DNA of 64,000 nucleotides, taken from IMG/VR virus record IMGVR_UViG_3300005731_000127, positions 1-64,000 of that record. One strand, written 5' to 3'. Positions within the stretch are counted from its first letter, which is position 1. Each line of letters begins with the position of its first letter. The notes under the pieces are model-generated. The model ran no database searches and was not told the DNA's origin. It saw only the letters and a list, made by a program, of their open reading frames with translations. Both the position numbers and the translations under genes were made by a program. Positions 48,547 through 56,951 of the stretch are shown one piece after another. The DNA comes from a virus.

Positions 48547-49064
48547 TTTTTCTCCAAAGTTAAACCATGTGGCACACTTTTATTATTATACATAGACACA
48601 AACACAAATTTACCTTCACAAATCTTCTCTCGTTCACCTTTAGAGTTTTCTCGCTCGCCGGTGATCTGTATATCGATTCGTTTATTGCCGAGTTTAACTA
48701 CTTCAGCATTTAGAAAGATAATATCTCCAAGCATAGCACCGACGAAGAAAGTTACATCTGTTACGTTTACGGTAACGGCTGAGTTTGCCGTAAGAGAAAA
48801 TTTGTTAATAGTATTTTGATACATACGTTCAAATTCTACATCAGTTAAATTACTTTCAAGTTTTATTGCTTGTGTATATCCTTCTTCTTCTTTTGTGGGT
48901 TTATATTTTTGTGATACAGCATCATACAGCAATCTTCGACTACATTCCGCCGCACATCTATCCATCATCATTAAAGCATATCCACCGTGAAGCATTTTAC
49001 CTTCTTCGTAGAAGTTGCACATTTCTGGATAGACTGTAAATGAAGTTGAGTGTTTAAGATTCAT
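48543..49064 (-). CDS. Hotdog-fold acyl-CoA thioesterase-like protein
   Basis: 173 aa. MLHGGYALMMMDRCAAECSRR matches the central hotdog helix (H-G-G-x-x-x-x-x-x-D), followed by SAVTVNVTDVTFFVGAMLGDIIFLNAEVVKLG and a final VFVSMYN strand, the acyl-CoA thioesterase/PaaI arrangement. Substrate unknown; unusual gene for a phage. Confidence 0.75.
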   Translation of the reverse strand: MNLKHSTSFTVYPEMCNFYEEGKMLHGGYALMMMDRCAAECSRRLLYDAVSQKYKPTKEEEGYTQAIKLESNLTDVEFERMYQNTINKFSLTANSAVTVNVTDVTFFVGAMLGDIIFLNAEVVKLGNKRIDIQITGERENSKGEREKICEGKFVFVSMYNNKSVPHGLTLEKK

Positions 49065-49081
49065 AGCTCATCCTTCGCGTT

Positions 49082-49642
49082 TTAATGCCCATAGAAACTT
49101 TTCCATTCTGAATAATTTTTAAATTTAGAATAATATTTCTTACCATCTAGTAATAAACACCATTTACCCCAAGGAACGCATGAATTTTCAGTTGAGTAAG
49201 CACTAACCTGAAAAGTGTTACAATTTAATGAATTACCCAAGTATAATGTACCAAAGAAACATTGCAAGTTATTTTCGGAAAGAATTTTGAATCCATGTTC
49301 TAATATTTCTATAACTTCTTGTTTTGATTTTTCTTTACCTAAAATATGTGCTAGTCTGCCCGAATGTATAAAGTTATGACAATAATGACATAGTGGAACT
49401 ATAGATTTAACTTCACAGACTCCTGTTTGATAGTTAATATCGAAATTTTCATGCCCTTCTAGCCACTTATGCTTTTTAGCTTCTTCTTTTTTAATTCCAC
49501 AAGCGTAGCATGTATAATTAGTCTGTGCTTGAGCGGCAAATCTTTCTTTATCCCACCATTCTTTACCTAAAATAGTTCTAGGGTTTAGACCGTGTAGAGG
49601 TTTTGGTATATTAGGATGAGTTAATATTTGCGGATTCATCAT
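49082..49642 (-). CDS. HNH-type nuclease, zinc-binding
   Basis: 186 aa. YTCYACGIKKEEAKKHKWLEGHENFDIN...VPLCHYCHNFIHSGR gives CxxC...H-x-N...CxxCHxxxH, an HNH-fold core. The C-terminal 70 residues are extra. The third HNH-like gene in the window. Confidence 0.7.
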   Translation of the reverse strand: MMNPQILTHPNIPKPLHGLNPRTILGKEWWDKERFAAQAQTNYTCYACGIKKEEAKKHKWLEGHENFDINYQTGVCEVKSIVPLCHYCHNFIHSGRLAHILGKEKSKQEVIEILEHGFKILSENNLQCFFGTLYLGNSLNCNTFQVSAYSTENSCVPWGKWCLLLDGKKYYSKFKNYSEWKSFYGH

Positions 49643-49691
49643 ATGTTAATTCGATACCTAAAATCATTTTTTGTTTAACATTAATTCCCAT
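49611..49691 (-). CDS. Possible 26-aa peptide
   Basis: AGGAT ribosome site 7 bases before ATG; overlaps the start of the HNH gene by about 31 bases. Might be a leader or a remnant. Weak. Confidence 0.3.
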   Translation of the reverse strand: MGINVKQKMILGIELTYDESANINSS

Positions 49692-49703
49692 TGTTTAATC
49701 CTT

Positions 49704-50078
49704 TCACGGAAGCTCTCGTTCCACTCTAACGCCGAAAACTGAAAAATATGAACCATAAGAAATATCTCCATAGTTATACGACGCATCACACTCTAAACGT
49801 ATTTCATATAGAGCTTGTTCATAATCAATAGGTGATAACGTAATGCTCTTAACTCCACTGCGGCTTAGATTATGGAAGAATTCTTTCGAATATTTATGTG
49901 GAGATGTTGATGGAAAATAGAGAGTTACCTTGTTCTTGTTTGTTGGATACTCCCATCGGTCTTTGATTTTCTTAATTTTTCCATCTGGCATTTTTCTTAG
50001 CACATGAGTTGCTCCATATACTTTTTTGTCTGCACCATCGTCCTCATGTTCTAATACTAATACTTTATATTCTTGCAT
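49704..50078 (-). CDS. Hypothetical protein
   Basis: 124 aa, beta-rich (YKVLVLEHEDDGADKKVYGATHVLRK; NKVTLYFPSTSPHKYS). Abuts the next gene by 1-base overlap. No family recognised. Confidence 0.55.
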   Translation of the reverse strand: MQEYKVLVLEHEDDGADKKVYGATHVLRKMPDGKIKKIKDRWEYPTNKNKVTLYFPSTSPHKYSKEFFHNLSRSGVKSITLSPIDYEQALYEIRLECDASYNYGDISYGSYFSVFGVRVERELP

Positions 50079-50425
50079 TATTTACCTTTCAAGTATTCGA
50101 CTATATCTCTCAAGTCTTTAATATTTTGTTCTTTTTGACCTATCTCAAATAATAAACTATCATGAATATGATTTAGGGTTTTTATACATTCTTCTTCTGA
50201 AAAATCGGACAGCTTTTTGTTTTTTGGATAGTAGGAATCGTCAGCACCTGCACTGTCTGTCCATGCATTACCAGCTAACTCCATTCCGAATAAATCTTGC
50301 GTGTTACCTAATAATGTAGCGAATTTAGACGTAAGGTTTTGTAAGTCACGAAGCGTATCTGGAGTATTTATTACCACACATCCGTCGTCTATTTTGTATT
50401 TATTGTTCCGTTTAGTTATCCACAT
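50078..50425 (-). CDS. Hypothetical protein
   Basis: 115 aa from ATG 50425, which overlaps the previous gene's end; the longer frame upstream lies within that gene. Central acidic region and a C-terminal helix with heptads (LFEIGQKEQNIKDLRDIVEYL). Unknown. Confidence 0.55.
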   Translation of the reverse strand: MWITKRNNKYKIDDGCVVINTPDTLRDLQNLTSKFATLLGNTQDLFGMELAGNAWTDSAGADDSYYPKNKKLSDFSEEECIKTLNHIHDSLLFEIGQKEQNIKDLRDIVEYLKGK

Positions 50426-50747
50426 TTTTAAAATATTCCTCCATCGACTTGTATGAACAACAATATATGTTGTAGTCACTAAATTCTACCGATACAGTAT
50501 ACTGATCTTGATCCACAACCACGTATCTATGACCTTTCTTGAAATTCATATCATTGTCAACAGATAGGTTCTTGATACAAATAACATCTCCAATGAGTCG
50601 TTTACCGCAATATGGACAGTATATAATATCTAATATAAGATTTTCAACATCTAAATCTAATTCTGCGGAACTTCTATCTTCTTCGTATGTTATTTTGCAG
50701 TTATTTACTGCTTTGCAGTTATGTTTCTTCATTTTTAGCTCGTTCAT
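50412..50747 (-). CDS. Zinc-binding hypothetical protein
   Basis: 111 aa (a second start at 50732 is possible). IIYCPYCGKRLIGDVIC gives one clear zinc knuckle, followed by a beta-rich SH3-like half (GHRYVVVDQDQYTVSVEFSD). Unknown. Confidence 0.55.
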   Translation of the reverse strand: MNELKMKKHNCKAVNNCKITYEEDRSSAELDLDVENLILDIIYCPYCGKRLIGDVICIKNLSVDNDMNFKKGHRYVVVDQDQYTVSVEFSDYNIYCCSYKSMEEYFKNVDN

Positions 50748-50976
50748 AAATTTCTTTCAATAGCTTTCTATGTTCTTCTGTAGAGCAAAATGGTAAAAGA
50801 TTATTATACCAAATGTCGGGCGATGAATAAAATTTACTCTGCTCTTCGTAATAATCACAGTCTTCGCATGGATAAGATTGTTTTTTAAGACCAAGCTCTA
50901 CCGGGCAATTATCATCACAATATTTGCAGCCATGATCTACACAACAATGTTCAGTATGAACGTCTTTATATTTCAT
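50719..50976 (-). CDS. Cys-rich small protein
   Basis: 85 aa; eight Cys in the first 45 residues (HCCVDHGCKYCDDNC, CEDCDYYEE), then a helical tail. Likely binds zinc. ATG overlaps the stop of the 58-aa gene. Confidence 0.6.
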   Translation of the reverse strand: MKYKDVHTEHCCVDHGCKYCDDNCPVELGLKKQSYPCEDCDYYEEQSKFYSSPDIWYNNLLPFCSTEEHRKLLKEIYERAKNEET

Positions 50977-51142
50977 ATTTATTTATACGCCCTTCCCAAT
51001 AAACTTTACATGCTTCACATTTATGCGAGATCAATCCCGGCAAGCATTTGATTACACTACATTCTTTAACTTGCTTTGTATCTCTACATACAGGGCAGAG
51101 TGGCAAGTTCGAGCTAATTTTTAACCATTTATATTCACTCAT
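50966..51142 (-). CDS. 58-aa zinc-ribbon protein
   Basis: Starts ATGAGTGA over the previous stop. LCPVCRD and CEACKVYW supply two CxxC pairs with two more Cys between. Ends inside the next gene's start, a tightly coupled arrangement. Confidence 0.6.
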   Translation of the reverse strand: MSEYKWLKISSNLPLCPVCRDTKQVKECSVIKCLPGLISHKCEACKVYWEGRINKYEI

Positions 51143-51353
51143 CTAATATCTCGAATTCACTATAACAGCAAACTTCTTGATCATCTCTTTCTGATCCAAT
51201 TGGAAAGTTTGCTTCGGCTGGTGGATGTTCGCATACTCTTATGCCTTGAAATAATCCAACTTGATCTCCATCGTCGGCAGTATAGTAATAATCGATCAAC
51301 TTAGCTTCCGTTCCTTCTTTAAACCATGTGTCTTTTTTTGCTATAAATTTCAT
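51135..51353 (-). CDS. Small protein
   Basis: 72 aa; beta-rich, acidic C-terminus (CCYSEFEILDE). N-terminal MKFIAKKDTWFKEGTEAKLID resembles small phage proteins of unknown function. Confidence 0.55.
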   Translation of the reverse strand: MKFIAKKDTWFKEGTEAKLIDYYYTADDGDQVGLFQGIRVCEHPPAEANFPIGSERDDQEVCCYSEFEILDE

Positions 51354-51406
51354 TCACTGGTTCCAATTAAAGTAAAAATATCATCATCCGTTGGCACAGT
51401 ATACAT
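51350..51406 (-). CDS. Possible 18-aa peptide
   Basis: ATGA-coupled to the 51,353 start and 5 bases after the previous stop. No ribosome site seen. Weak. Confidence 0.25.
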   Translation of the reverse strand: MYTVPTDDDIFTLIGTSE

Positions 51407-51407
51407 T

Positions 51408-51674
51408 TTAACACCATTTATTCTTTCCTGTGCCATCGCACCATCCACACATAACGCTTGCATCTTTTGCTGCTAGACCGGATTCATATCCTGAGCCAAA
51501 CCCCCCATTGCCGTAGCAATGAAGACAGGACTGTTTCATATATCTTCTTATTGCCGCGATGCATATGTCTTCTGGATGAACACAGTCCCATGCTCCAAAA
51601 TGAGACTCGACATCTATACACACATCCATAACAAAGTCTCTATCAACTACTTGTTTTACAATATCATTACTCAT
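51408..51674 (-). CDS. DnaJ-type zinc-finger protein
   Basis: 88 aa. CLHCYGNGGFGSG and CGWCDGTGKN are two CxxCxGxG repeats of the DnaJ cysteine-rich kind; N-terminal half helical. Probably a small zinc adaptor; function unknown. Confidence 0.65.
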   Translation of the reverse strand: MSNDIVKQVVDRDFVMDVCIDVESHFGAWDCVHPEDICIAAIRRYMKQSCLHCYGNGGFGSGYESGLAAKDASVMCGWCDGTGKNKWC

Positions 51675-51874
51675 TCTTTTATTAAATCCTCTGTAGATAG
51701 TAAACTATAAAAAAGAGAAGGAATATCCGGGTCTTGATCTTCTTCCTCAAGTACAAACTGAAATTTCAATCCTGCATCATATAACGCTTGGTTAACTGAA
51801 TTTAAAATATCTAATGCTTGATCTTCATAAGATACTTCTACTGTGTAGTCTACTCCGTATGATTTTTCACTCAT
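51671..51874 (-). CDS. Small protein
   Basis: 67 aa, acidic, short alpha/beta (VDYTVEVSYEDQALDILNSVNQAL). ATGA overlaps on both sides. Unknown. Confidence 0.5.
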   Translation of the reverse strand: MSEKSYGVDYTVEVSYEDQALDILNSVNQALYDAGLKFQFVLEEEDQDPDIPSLFYSLLSTEDLIKE

Positions 51875-52125
51875 ATTTTACCTGATATTGTTATCATTTT
51901 CTTGGGAACGTTAATTATTGTTTCAATCGATCCACCATCAAACACGCCTATCGTTGTGTTAAAAGTAATAATATCATAGTGATGCTTATACTCAACATAA
52001 TCATAAATAGGAAAATCAACATCAACTTTTGGAGCGATAATTCTTCTTTTGATAGAGCCACCGGTAAAATCAATTTCATTTAATTCGACTATAAAATGAC
52101 TCTCTACTTTAAATCTAGCTGTCAT
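51871..52125 (-). CDS. Small beta-rich protein
   Basis: 84 aa, nearly all strands (FKVESHFIVELNEIDFTGG; YDIITFNTTIGVFDGG; IETIINVPKKMITIS). Coupled to neighbours. Unknown. Confidence 0.5.
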   Translation of the reverse strand: MTARFKVESHFIVELNEIDFTGGSIKRRIIAPKVDVDFPIYDYVEYKHHYDIITFNTTIGVFDGGSIETIINVPKKMITISGKI

Positions 52126-52337
52126 GCGTTATCCAATTGTTTTTGTAGTTTATCTATTGACTCTTTCAAAAATTGTGTACGACCATCTTTAGCTGACTGT
52201 AAAAGTTCTATCACTTTATCTACGTCTTCATAGGATATAGATATGGATTTATCACATGATATATCAGGATGATATTGATACTGCAAGTTAATCATGTCAG
52301 AATAGTAATTTATTTTCCAATTTTCTTCTTCATTCAT
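52122..52337 (-). CDS. Small protein
   Basis: 71 aa; second half a helix with Leu heptads (DVDKVIELLQSAKDGRTQFL). Begins 2 bases after the ThyX stop. Unknown. Confidence 0.5.
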   Translation of the reverse strand: MNEEENWKINYYSDMINLQYQYHPDISCDKSISISYEDVDKVIELLQSAKDGRTQFLKESIDKLQKQLDNA

Positions 52338-52339
52338 AC

Positions 52340-53002
52340 TTAAAAACCAAACGCTTCTAGAGTATATTTGAATGGGTTTCCTTCGATATTTTTAATTTCT
52401 TCGAGCATCATGTTGGCTATACCTTGAATCTCTAATTGAGCGGCATCATCCGACCTAAGATTATAAAAATTATGAAAACAACTCATATTCATCATTACAG
52501 ATAAAGTAATTTGGCTATTGAATGTTTTAAAGAATCTTGCTGACTCTTTTGCTCTCTTTCGTCCCAGTATTGGAGTTAAATCTTCTAGACATTTATGATA
52601 TAATTTATTACTATCTTGAGAAAACATATCTAGCTCTCTAGCCCAATAATCTAATTCTATATTACTTGGAGATATACTAGAATCCCAATCTTCCGGAAGC
52701 AAGTATTTATCTCCCTTTAACTCTTTATATCTGGCGCTCTCTCCATTGATATTTGCCAGCCTGTGTTTTAGTAAGTGAATATGACTAGCTTGGTCTACTG
52801 TGACATTGAACTCTACAATACCACGTTCAAATGGCGTTTTATGTGCTTTTCCTGTCCCGTTATTCCATAATTTATTGACGATTAAATCTTGGATTTGTTC
52901 GTCTGTCTTTTTCTCTACATCTATTTGCGTGGAGGTCCAAGCCGCTCTCGCTATAGCAATATCTCCACCATACCATCCTATTAATTCTGCTTTATTATTC
53001 AT
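52340..53002 (-). CDS. thyX: FAD-dependent thymidylate synthase ThyX
   Basis: 220 aa. The ThyX signature is Lys79-His80-Arg81-x7-Ser89 (KHRLANINGES then ARY), i.e. RHRx7S with a conservative first residue. The C-terminal QITLSVMMNMSCFHNFYNLR is the second conserved block. Converts dUMP to dTMP using FAD and methylenetetrahydrofolate. Complements dUTPase and dCMP deaminase of this phage. Confidence 0.9.
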   Translation of the reverse strand: MNNKAELIGWYGGDIAIARAAWTSTQIDVEKKTDEQIQDLIVNKLWNNGTGKAHKTPFERGIVEFNVTVDQASHIHLLKHRLANINGESARYKELKGDKYLLPEDWDSSISPSNIELDYWARELDMFSQDSNKLYHKCLEDLTPILGRKRAKESARFFKTFNSQITLSVMMNMSCFHNFYNLRSDDAAQLEIQGIANMMLEEIKNIEGNPFKYTLEAFGF

Positions 53003-53007
53003 TAATC

Positions 53008-53481
53008 CTAACCTATCTTATGCTCGTATATGTTTCCAATAACTTTGCAGTGATCTATAGTAAATCCGCGAATACCATAGTTCTTTCTCTCTGGATAATC
53101 TCCAATATTTGTTATAGTATTTTTACCATCCAGAGTTCTAGCAGCAAAACCATTAAAAGGGAATGAGTATTCGCCGCTCGTTCCACAGTCGCTTTCTCCA
53201 GCATGGTATATTACCTCTACGTCCTCATAGTAATCTTCAAGAGTCCAGTGTTTTCTTAAAATATCACCTTCATAGATTTCAACCCCGTTTTGATCTTTTA
53301 ATCCGGTATATTGCTGAATTATTTGTCGGTCGCTAGGATGAGGCTTTCCTAATAAGTAGAACGTAATACCCTCTATTCTTTTTTGTCTATTTATTTCCGT
53401 AGGGACGCAATAGCAAATTTCCTCATTTGATAAGAACTTTCTTACGTCCAAGGCCCAAATTCTAAATTTAATTTCTCTCAT
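53008..53481 (-). CDS. YopX-family protein
   Basis: 157 aa. IKFRIWALDVRKF at the start and IIQQYTGLKDQNGVEIYEGDIL in the centre define the YopX fold. The C-terminal GFTIDHCKVIGNIYEH is also typical. Family function unknown. Tandem with a second YopX gene. Confidence 0.82.
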   Translation of the reverse strand: MREIKFRIWALDVRKFLSNEEICYCVPTEINRQKRIEGITFYLLGKPHPSDRQIIQQYTGLKDQNGVEIYEGDILRKHWTLEDYYEDVEVIYHAGESDCGTSGEYSFPFNGFAARTLDGKNTITNIGDYPERKNYGIRGFTIDHCKVIGNIYEHKIG

Positions 53482-53930
53482 TATTCGTCCTTCATCGATC
53501 TCTGATCGTGTATGTTCCCAATCACTGTAAACCTCTTCTGCGTGCCTTTACTTAGCTGAAAACCCGACGCTGGACGATCATGTTCAACATAAGGATCAAA
53601 TAGAGACAGGCTGCAAGTGTTCTTGCATCGCCTTACCTCTCTACGAGTCTTACTTGCATTAGAATAGGATGACTGTCCTGTGTTTTTACATTCTAATATA
53701 TCACCCTCGTAAATTTCTACACCTTCTTTATCGGCAAATCCGGTGAATTGTTCTATAGTAATATGTTCTGGTGGACCATTCTCGTTTGTATAATCTCCAG
53801 TTTTTCTACTATATCTGTACACCTCGCAGCCATCACCGTAATCCTTTAAACACAACATAGGGTCTTCTTCTGCCCAAGCGTCAAGATATCTTTTTTCTAT
53901 TTTGTGCCATACCCTAAATTTAATTTTCAT
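53481..53930 (-). CDS. YopX-family protein
   Basis: 149 aa. IKFRVWHKIEKRYLDAWA, ITIEQFTGFADKEGVEIYEGDILE and FTVIGNIHDQ. Paralogue of the next gene (1-base overlap), suggesting tandem duplication. Confidence 0.8.
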   Translation of the reverse strand: MKIKFRVWHKIEKRYLDAWAEEDPMLCLKDYGDGCEVYRYSRKTGDYTNENGPPEHITIEQFTGFADKEGVEIYEGDILECKNTGQSSYSNASKTRREVRRCKNTCSLSLFDPYVEHDRPASGFQLSKGTQKRFTVIGNIHDQRSMKDE

Positions 53931-53932
53931 AC

Positions 53933-54184
53933 TTACAGACCCACATTATCTTTTGGGGTTCCTTGTTGTTCGTATAGATTATAGACAAACAAATCATTAG
54001 AATGCATCCTTAGATCAGTAGCTATTTGTTTGGTCGTTAATTGTTTTTTAATTTCTAGTATACCTTCAGAGTACGACTCCATAGAATTACTTAAATTTTT
54101 TATTTTGTAGAGTCTAACACCTAGACATTTGTATAACAAAAGACCTGTATCTCTATAACAAGCAGTGGTTACTAATTTATCCAT
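53933..54184 (-). CDS. Small protein
   Basis: 83 aa; mixed alpha/beta with a helix that could be DNA-binding (TTKQIATDLRMHSNDL). Unknown. Confidence 0.5.
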   Translation of the reverse strand: MDKLVTTACYRDTGLLLYKCLGVRLYKIKNLSNSMESYSEGILEIKKQLTTKQIATDLRMHSNDLFVYNLYEQQGTPKDNVGL

Positions 54185-54365
54185 CTTTATTCCTTGTGTT
54201 CCAAGTATCTATAGCTTCTTTGTCGGTTTTTGCAGTTAATAATAATGTGATACCACACTCGCAATCAATCCATCTAGGCTCCGATCCACAACAATATTCG
54301 TCGCAATAAATGATTTTTATATTCGATCCGCCACAGAATGGGCATGGCTTTGCATTAAGCGTCAT
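54177..54365 (-). CDS. Lar-like zinc-ribbon protein
   Basis: 62 aa. AKPCPFCGGSNIKI...CECG...KEAIDTWNTR matches the restriction-alleviation Lar family layout (CPFCGG at start, C-x-C mid, A-x-x-x-W-N-x-R end). Anti-restriction activity is family inference only. Confidence 0.7.
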   Translation of the reverse strand: MTLNAKPCPFCGGSNIKIIYCDEYCCGSEPRWIDCECGITLLLTAKTDKEAIDTWNTRNKDG

Positions 54366-54781
54366 TCTACCACTTTCCTTTTATGTGTCAAGATCGTGAT
54401 CTTGTTATTTTTAGGATTAAATTCTCTCCAAGTATCTTCCCACGGACCACGAAAAGTTAAAGCGTAAGTCGTTTTGTGGGCGACCACTTTATGAAAGCAT
54501 TTCCGTTTAGTGATCTTAGGCTTGATTGATGGCTTAAAATCCTTTTCTTCGCCGGAAATCATTTTCTCCGTCACTGATCCCCATAACCACCAAGTAATGG
54601 CATTAAATGCGTGAGAGTGGTAATTCTCTCTTGACCCCTTGTTGAATCTCAAAACACATAAAGAGAAAACAGGTTTCCATTCTAGTAGACAATAACCGGT
54701 TACGCCGGAGTTTGGTCCACCGTCTTGTTTTTTGAAGAATAATCGCGGGAACCATTTACTGTGGTAAATTTTCATCTTCAT
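54362..54781 (-). CDS. Cupin-like protein
   Basis: 139 aa. LRFNKGSRENYHSHAFNAITWWLWG carries a HxH cupin site, and FHKVVAHKTTYALTFRGPWEDTW the second half. Found in various phages with unknown role; metal binding likely. Confidence 0.7.
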   Translation of the reverse strand: MKMKIYHSKWFPRLFFKKQDGGPNSGVTGYCLLEWKPVFSLCVLRFNKGSRENYHSHAFNAITWWLWGSVTEKMISGEEKDFKPSIKPKITKRKCFHKVVAHKTTYALTFRGPWEDTWREFNPKNNKITILTHKRKVVE

Positions 54782-54947
54782 TCTCTTTTCTAAAAGTGAT
54801 ATTTGCTATATATGGCACTTTTATCTCATTGCTCTCATGATCATCCATAATGTAATCAGTCCACCCTAATTCCAGCGACTCTACATTGTCTGGATAATTT
54901 AATTCCCAAGCCATTTCATCCCGAATAAATAAACTTAAATTTGCCAT
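54756..54947 (-). CDS. Small acidic protein
   Basis: 63 aa, acidic with two short strands. Overlaps the cupin start by 26 bases. Unknown. Confidence 0.5.
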   Translation of the reverse strand: MANLSLFIRDEMAWELNYPDNVESLELGWTDYIMDDHESNEIKVPYIANITFRKENEDENLPQ

Positions 54948-54952
54948 ATTTT

Positions 54953-55249
54953 TTATATCCTTTCAAGATATTCTTTTATTACATCACCATGACAAGCAAG
55001 AGGTTTACAAAAACACCCTAAAGTTTTACCTTTAAGATCATCTACCGCTTTCTTAAATTCTGGATCAGTTTTAATTCTATTGTAAAAATACTCTCGGAAT
55101 TTTTCTATACAACCTTCTCTCCCATATTTGCCGACAAAAAACGGATTACCTAAAAATCCAAATGCAGGAGGATCGGGAATAGAATGGTCTGGTTTTCGAG
55201 TAATTTTAAAATCACATTTTTCTTTGGTCAAATTTACAATTTTAGTCAC
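54953..55249 (-). CDS. DUF4326 protein
   Basis: 98 aa. LGNPFFVGKYGREGCIEKFREYF and GKTLGCFCKPLACHGDVI match DUF4326 (G-C-F-C-x-P-x-x-C-H-G-D). Common in phages; function unknown, Cys/His suggest metal or redox. Confidence 0.85.
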   Translation of the reverse strand: MTKIVNLTKEKCDFKITRKPDHSIPDPPAFGFLGNPFFVGKYGREGCIEKFREYFYNRIKTDPEFKKAVDDLKGKTLGCFCKPLACHGDVIKEYLERI

Positions 55250-55477
55250 TTAATTCTCCTGCGTTCTGTTGTCTTGATTGTATTTGACAATTTGCTTTCC
55301 TCTTTTGTTTAATTTTTTCCACTTAATCTTAAATGAGGTCGATTCGATACCTCCGAACATTTTTGCGTTAGCATGAAGCTCACAGAGAGCAGCAACAAGT
55401 AAAGAAAAAGCATGTTCACTACTCCACTCAGACAGCTTCGTCGCCAGTTGATCCGCCGTGCAGGTGTGCAACACCAT
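55250..55477 (-). CDS. Small helical protein
   Basis: 75 aa; helix ADQLATKLSEWSSEHAFSLLVAALCEL then basic tail. Abuts DUF4326. Unknown; start codon choice uncertain. Confidence 0.45.
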   Translation of the reverse strand: MVLHTCTADQLATKLSEWSSEHAFSLLVAALCELHANAKMFGGIESTSFKIKWKKLNKRGKQIVKYNQDNRTQEN

Positions 55478-55570
55478 ATCATTCTAATAATTATAATGTT
55501 AGAGATATTCATGCCTTTTTTCTTTTTTCCCGATTATTCGCTGTCTCTATTGATTTTTTAATTCTTAATT

Positions 55571-55858
55571 CTATTTTCCTGATTTAAAACCATGTTCAGA
55601 AAGTTGAGAAAGCCATTCTTCGTATTTTTCTTTTCCTAGTTTTTTCCCATATTTGTCGACTAAAACGTCCTTGAATTTTTTCCCGGTTCGACCATTTTTT
55701 AAACCTTTGTTTTTGTCAGGCTCTTTTTCATACTGCTTCTTGGTTGTACATGATCGACAAAACTTATTGTTTTTTACCGCGTTTTTATAACTATGTTTAT
55801 GTTTGTAGGATAATTCTTTTTTACAGGCAGGACATTTTCTTTTGTATTCTGTTTTCAT
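55571..55858 (-). CDS. Zinc-finger protein with NUMOD-like basic segment
   Basis: About 95 aa from ATG 55858 (the frame upstream lies in the tRNA at 55.9 kb). CPACKKEL and CRSCTTKK give a four-Cys zinc finger; the following KNGRTGKKFKDVLVDKYGKKLGKEKYEEW resembles DNA-binding modules of homing nucleases. Adjacent to a lone tRNA. No nuclease core seen. Confidence 0.6.
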   Translation of the reverse strand: MKTEYKRKCPACKKELSYKHKHSYKNAVKNNKFCRSCTTKKQYEKEPDKNKGLKNGRTGKKFKDVLVDKYGKKLGKEKYEEWLSQLSEHGFKSGK

Positions 55859-55892
55859 GTCTGGTCTTTTCGTTACAAAAAAATACAATAAT

Positions 55893-55964
55893 GCTCCCAC
55901 AGGGACTCGAACCCTGAACATTCCGTTTTAGAGGCGGCTACTCTACCAATTGAGTTATAGGAGC
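55893..55964 (-). tRNA. tRNA with possible CTA (amber) anticodon
   Basis: Acceptor GCTCCTA/TGGGAGC, D arm ACTC/GAGT, T arm TCAGG-GTTCGAG-type (CAGGG-TTCGAGT-CCCTG). Middle region GCCGC-CTCTAAA-ACGGA has three central pairs and mismatches at both stem ends; read as drawn the anticodon is CTA. The only tRNA outside the main array. Confidence 0.55.
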
Positions 55965-55973
55965 AAGAGCATA

Positions 55974-56492
55974 TTACTCTACATTTCTAATTAGTTCTGG
56001 AGGCGTAGACAGCTTAAGCGGTTTATCAGCAAGCATATATTCTCCTGCCCATTCTACATAAGTGCCATCTGTTGTAAAGAAGAAAATCGCATCACCGTTG
56101 GTTCCGTAACTACCGTCTTCTGCCGGACTTGGAATTACTCCAGAAACATAATCATAACCTGCACTTCGCCTTACAGTACGTCCAGATATCTGACTGGGGT
56201 TCGTAATTTGAGAATTTACAGAACTAACTTTTCCTTTTACTGTATAGAAAGCCATAACTTTTCCATAAGAAACAAGATAGATGTAGCTTACTTTTGCGGA
56301 ATCATTCCACAAGTTTGTTCTTTTATTGATATTTTCTCTCTCTAAGGAAAAATCGAGAGACACAGGTGGCTGCCTTTTTAGTAATTTTGATTGATTAGCT
56401 TCTGTTTTTTCTTGTTCTAGTTGAGCGGTTCCCGGCTTATAGTCACATCCAGTAACTAATAGCAAACATGCGATAATTGTAAAGTTTTTCAT
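55974..56492 (-). CDS. Lipoprotein
   Basis: 172 aa; lipobox LLLVTGC (Cys16) after a short signal. Mature part beta-rich. Begins over the previous gene's stop (ATGA). Envelope-anchored; unknown function. Confidence 0.7.
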   Translation of the reverse strand: MKNFTIIACLLLVTGCDYKPGTAQLEQEKTEANQSKLLKRQPPVSLDFSLERENINKRTNLWNDSAKVSYIYLVSYGKVMAFYTVKGKVSSVNSQITNPSQISGRTVRRSAGYDYVSGVIPSPAEDGSYGTNGDAIFFFTTDGTYVEWAGEYMLADKPLKLSTPPELIRNVE

Positions 56493-56947
56493 AGTTTGAT
56501 CCTTTCGGGTAGTTCTACATCACCCATTTTGAAAATTTTCCTGTTTACCATACGTGATTTTGCGTTATATTCTCCGGCTAAGTCAGATTTTTGCTGTTTT
56601 AGACCTAGCAGGATTGATTGTAGCCTAGCATATTCTTCTTTATCTGCCCAGTCCCAATTTTTCCTTTCTCCTAATTCTTCGGAAAAAGACTCTACGGACA
56701 TTTTAGCTCCGGCAATTTTATTGTCAAGAGCATTAATGCTTTCATGGCGTAACTTAAACCATTCATAGTTGTAAATCATATTATCAGCATCAATCGTCTT
56801 ATTAACAACTCTTCCGGCTTGACGCAATGGGTTCATTACAAACGAACAACCTCCTATAGCAACAACTCCAACAAACACAATAAACCCTACAGCAAACATT
56901 GCCGAAAATGGTCCTCGATCAAATTTTCTCTCTAAACTTTCCCAACT
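56489..56947 (-). CDS. Single-TM coiled-coil protein
   Basis: About 152 aa from GTG 56947, which has AGGA upstream and lies 4 bases after the 53-aa gene's TAG; a TTG at 56992 is the alternative. TM segment SAMFAVGFIVFVGVVAIGGCSFVM then a long helical part. Followed directly by the lipoprotein gene; the pair resembles a membrane complex. Confidence 0.65.
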   Translation of the reverse strand, partial: SWESLERKFDRGPFSAMFAVGFIVFVGVVAIGGCSFVMNPLRQAGRVVNKTIDADNMIYNYEWFKLRHESINALDNKIAGAKMSVESFSEELGERKNWDWADKEEYARLQSILLGLKQQKSDLAGEYNAKSRMVNRKIFKMGDVELPERIKL

Positions 56948-56951
56948 CACA

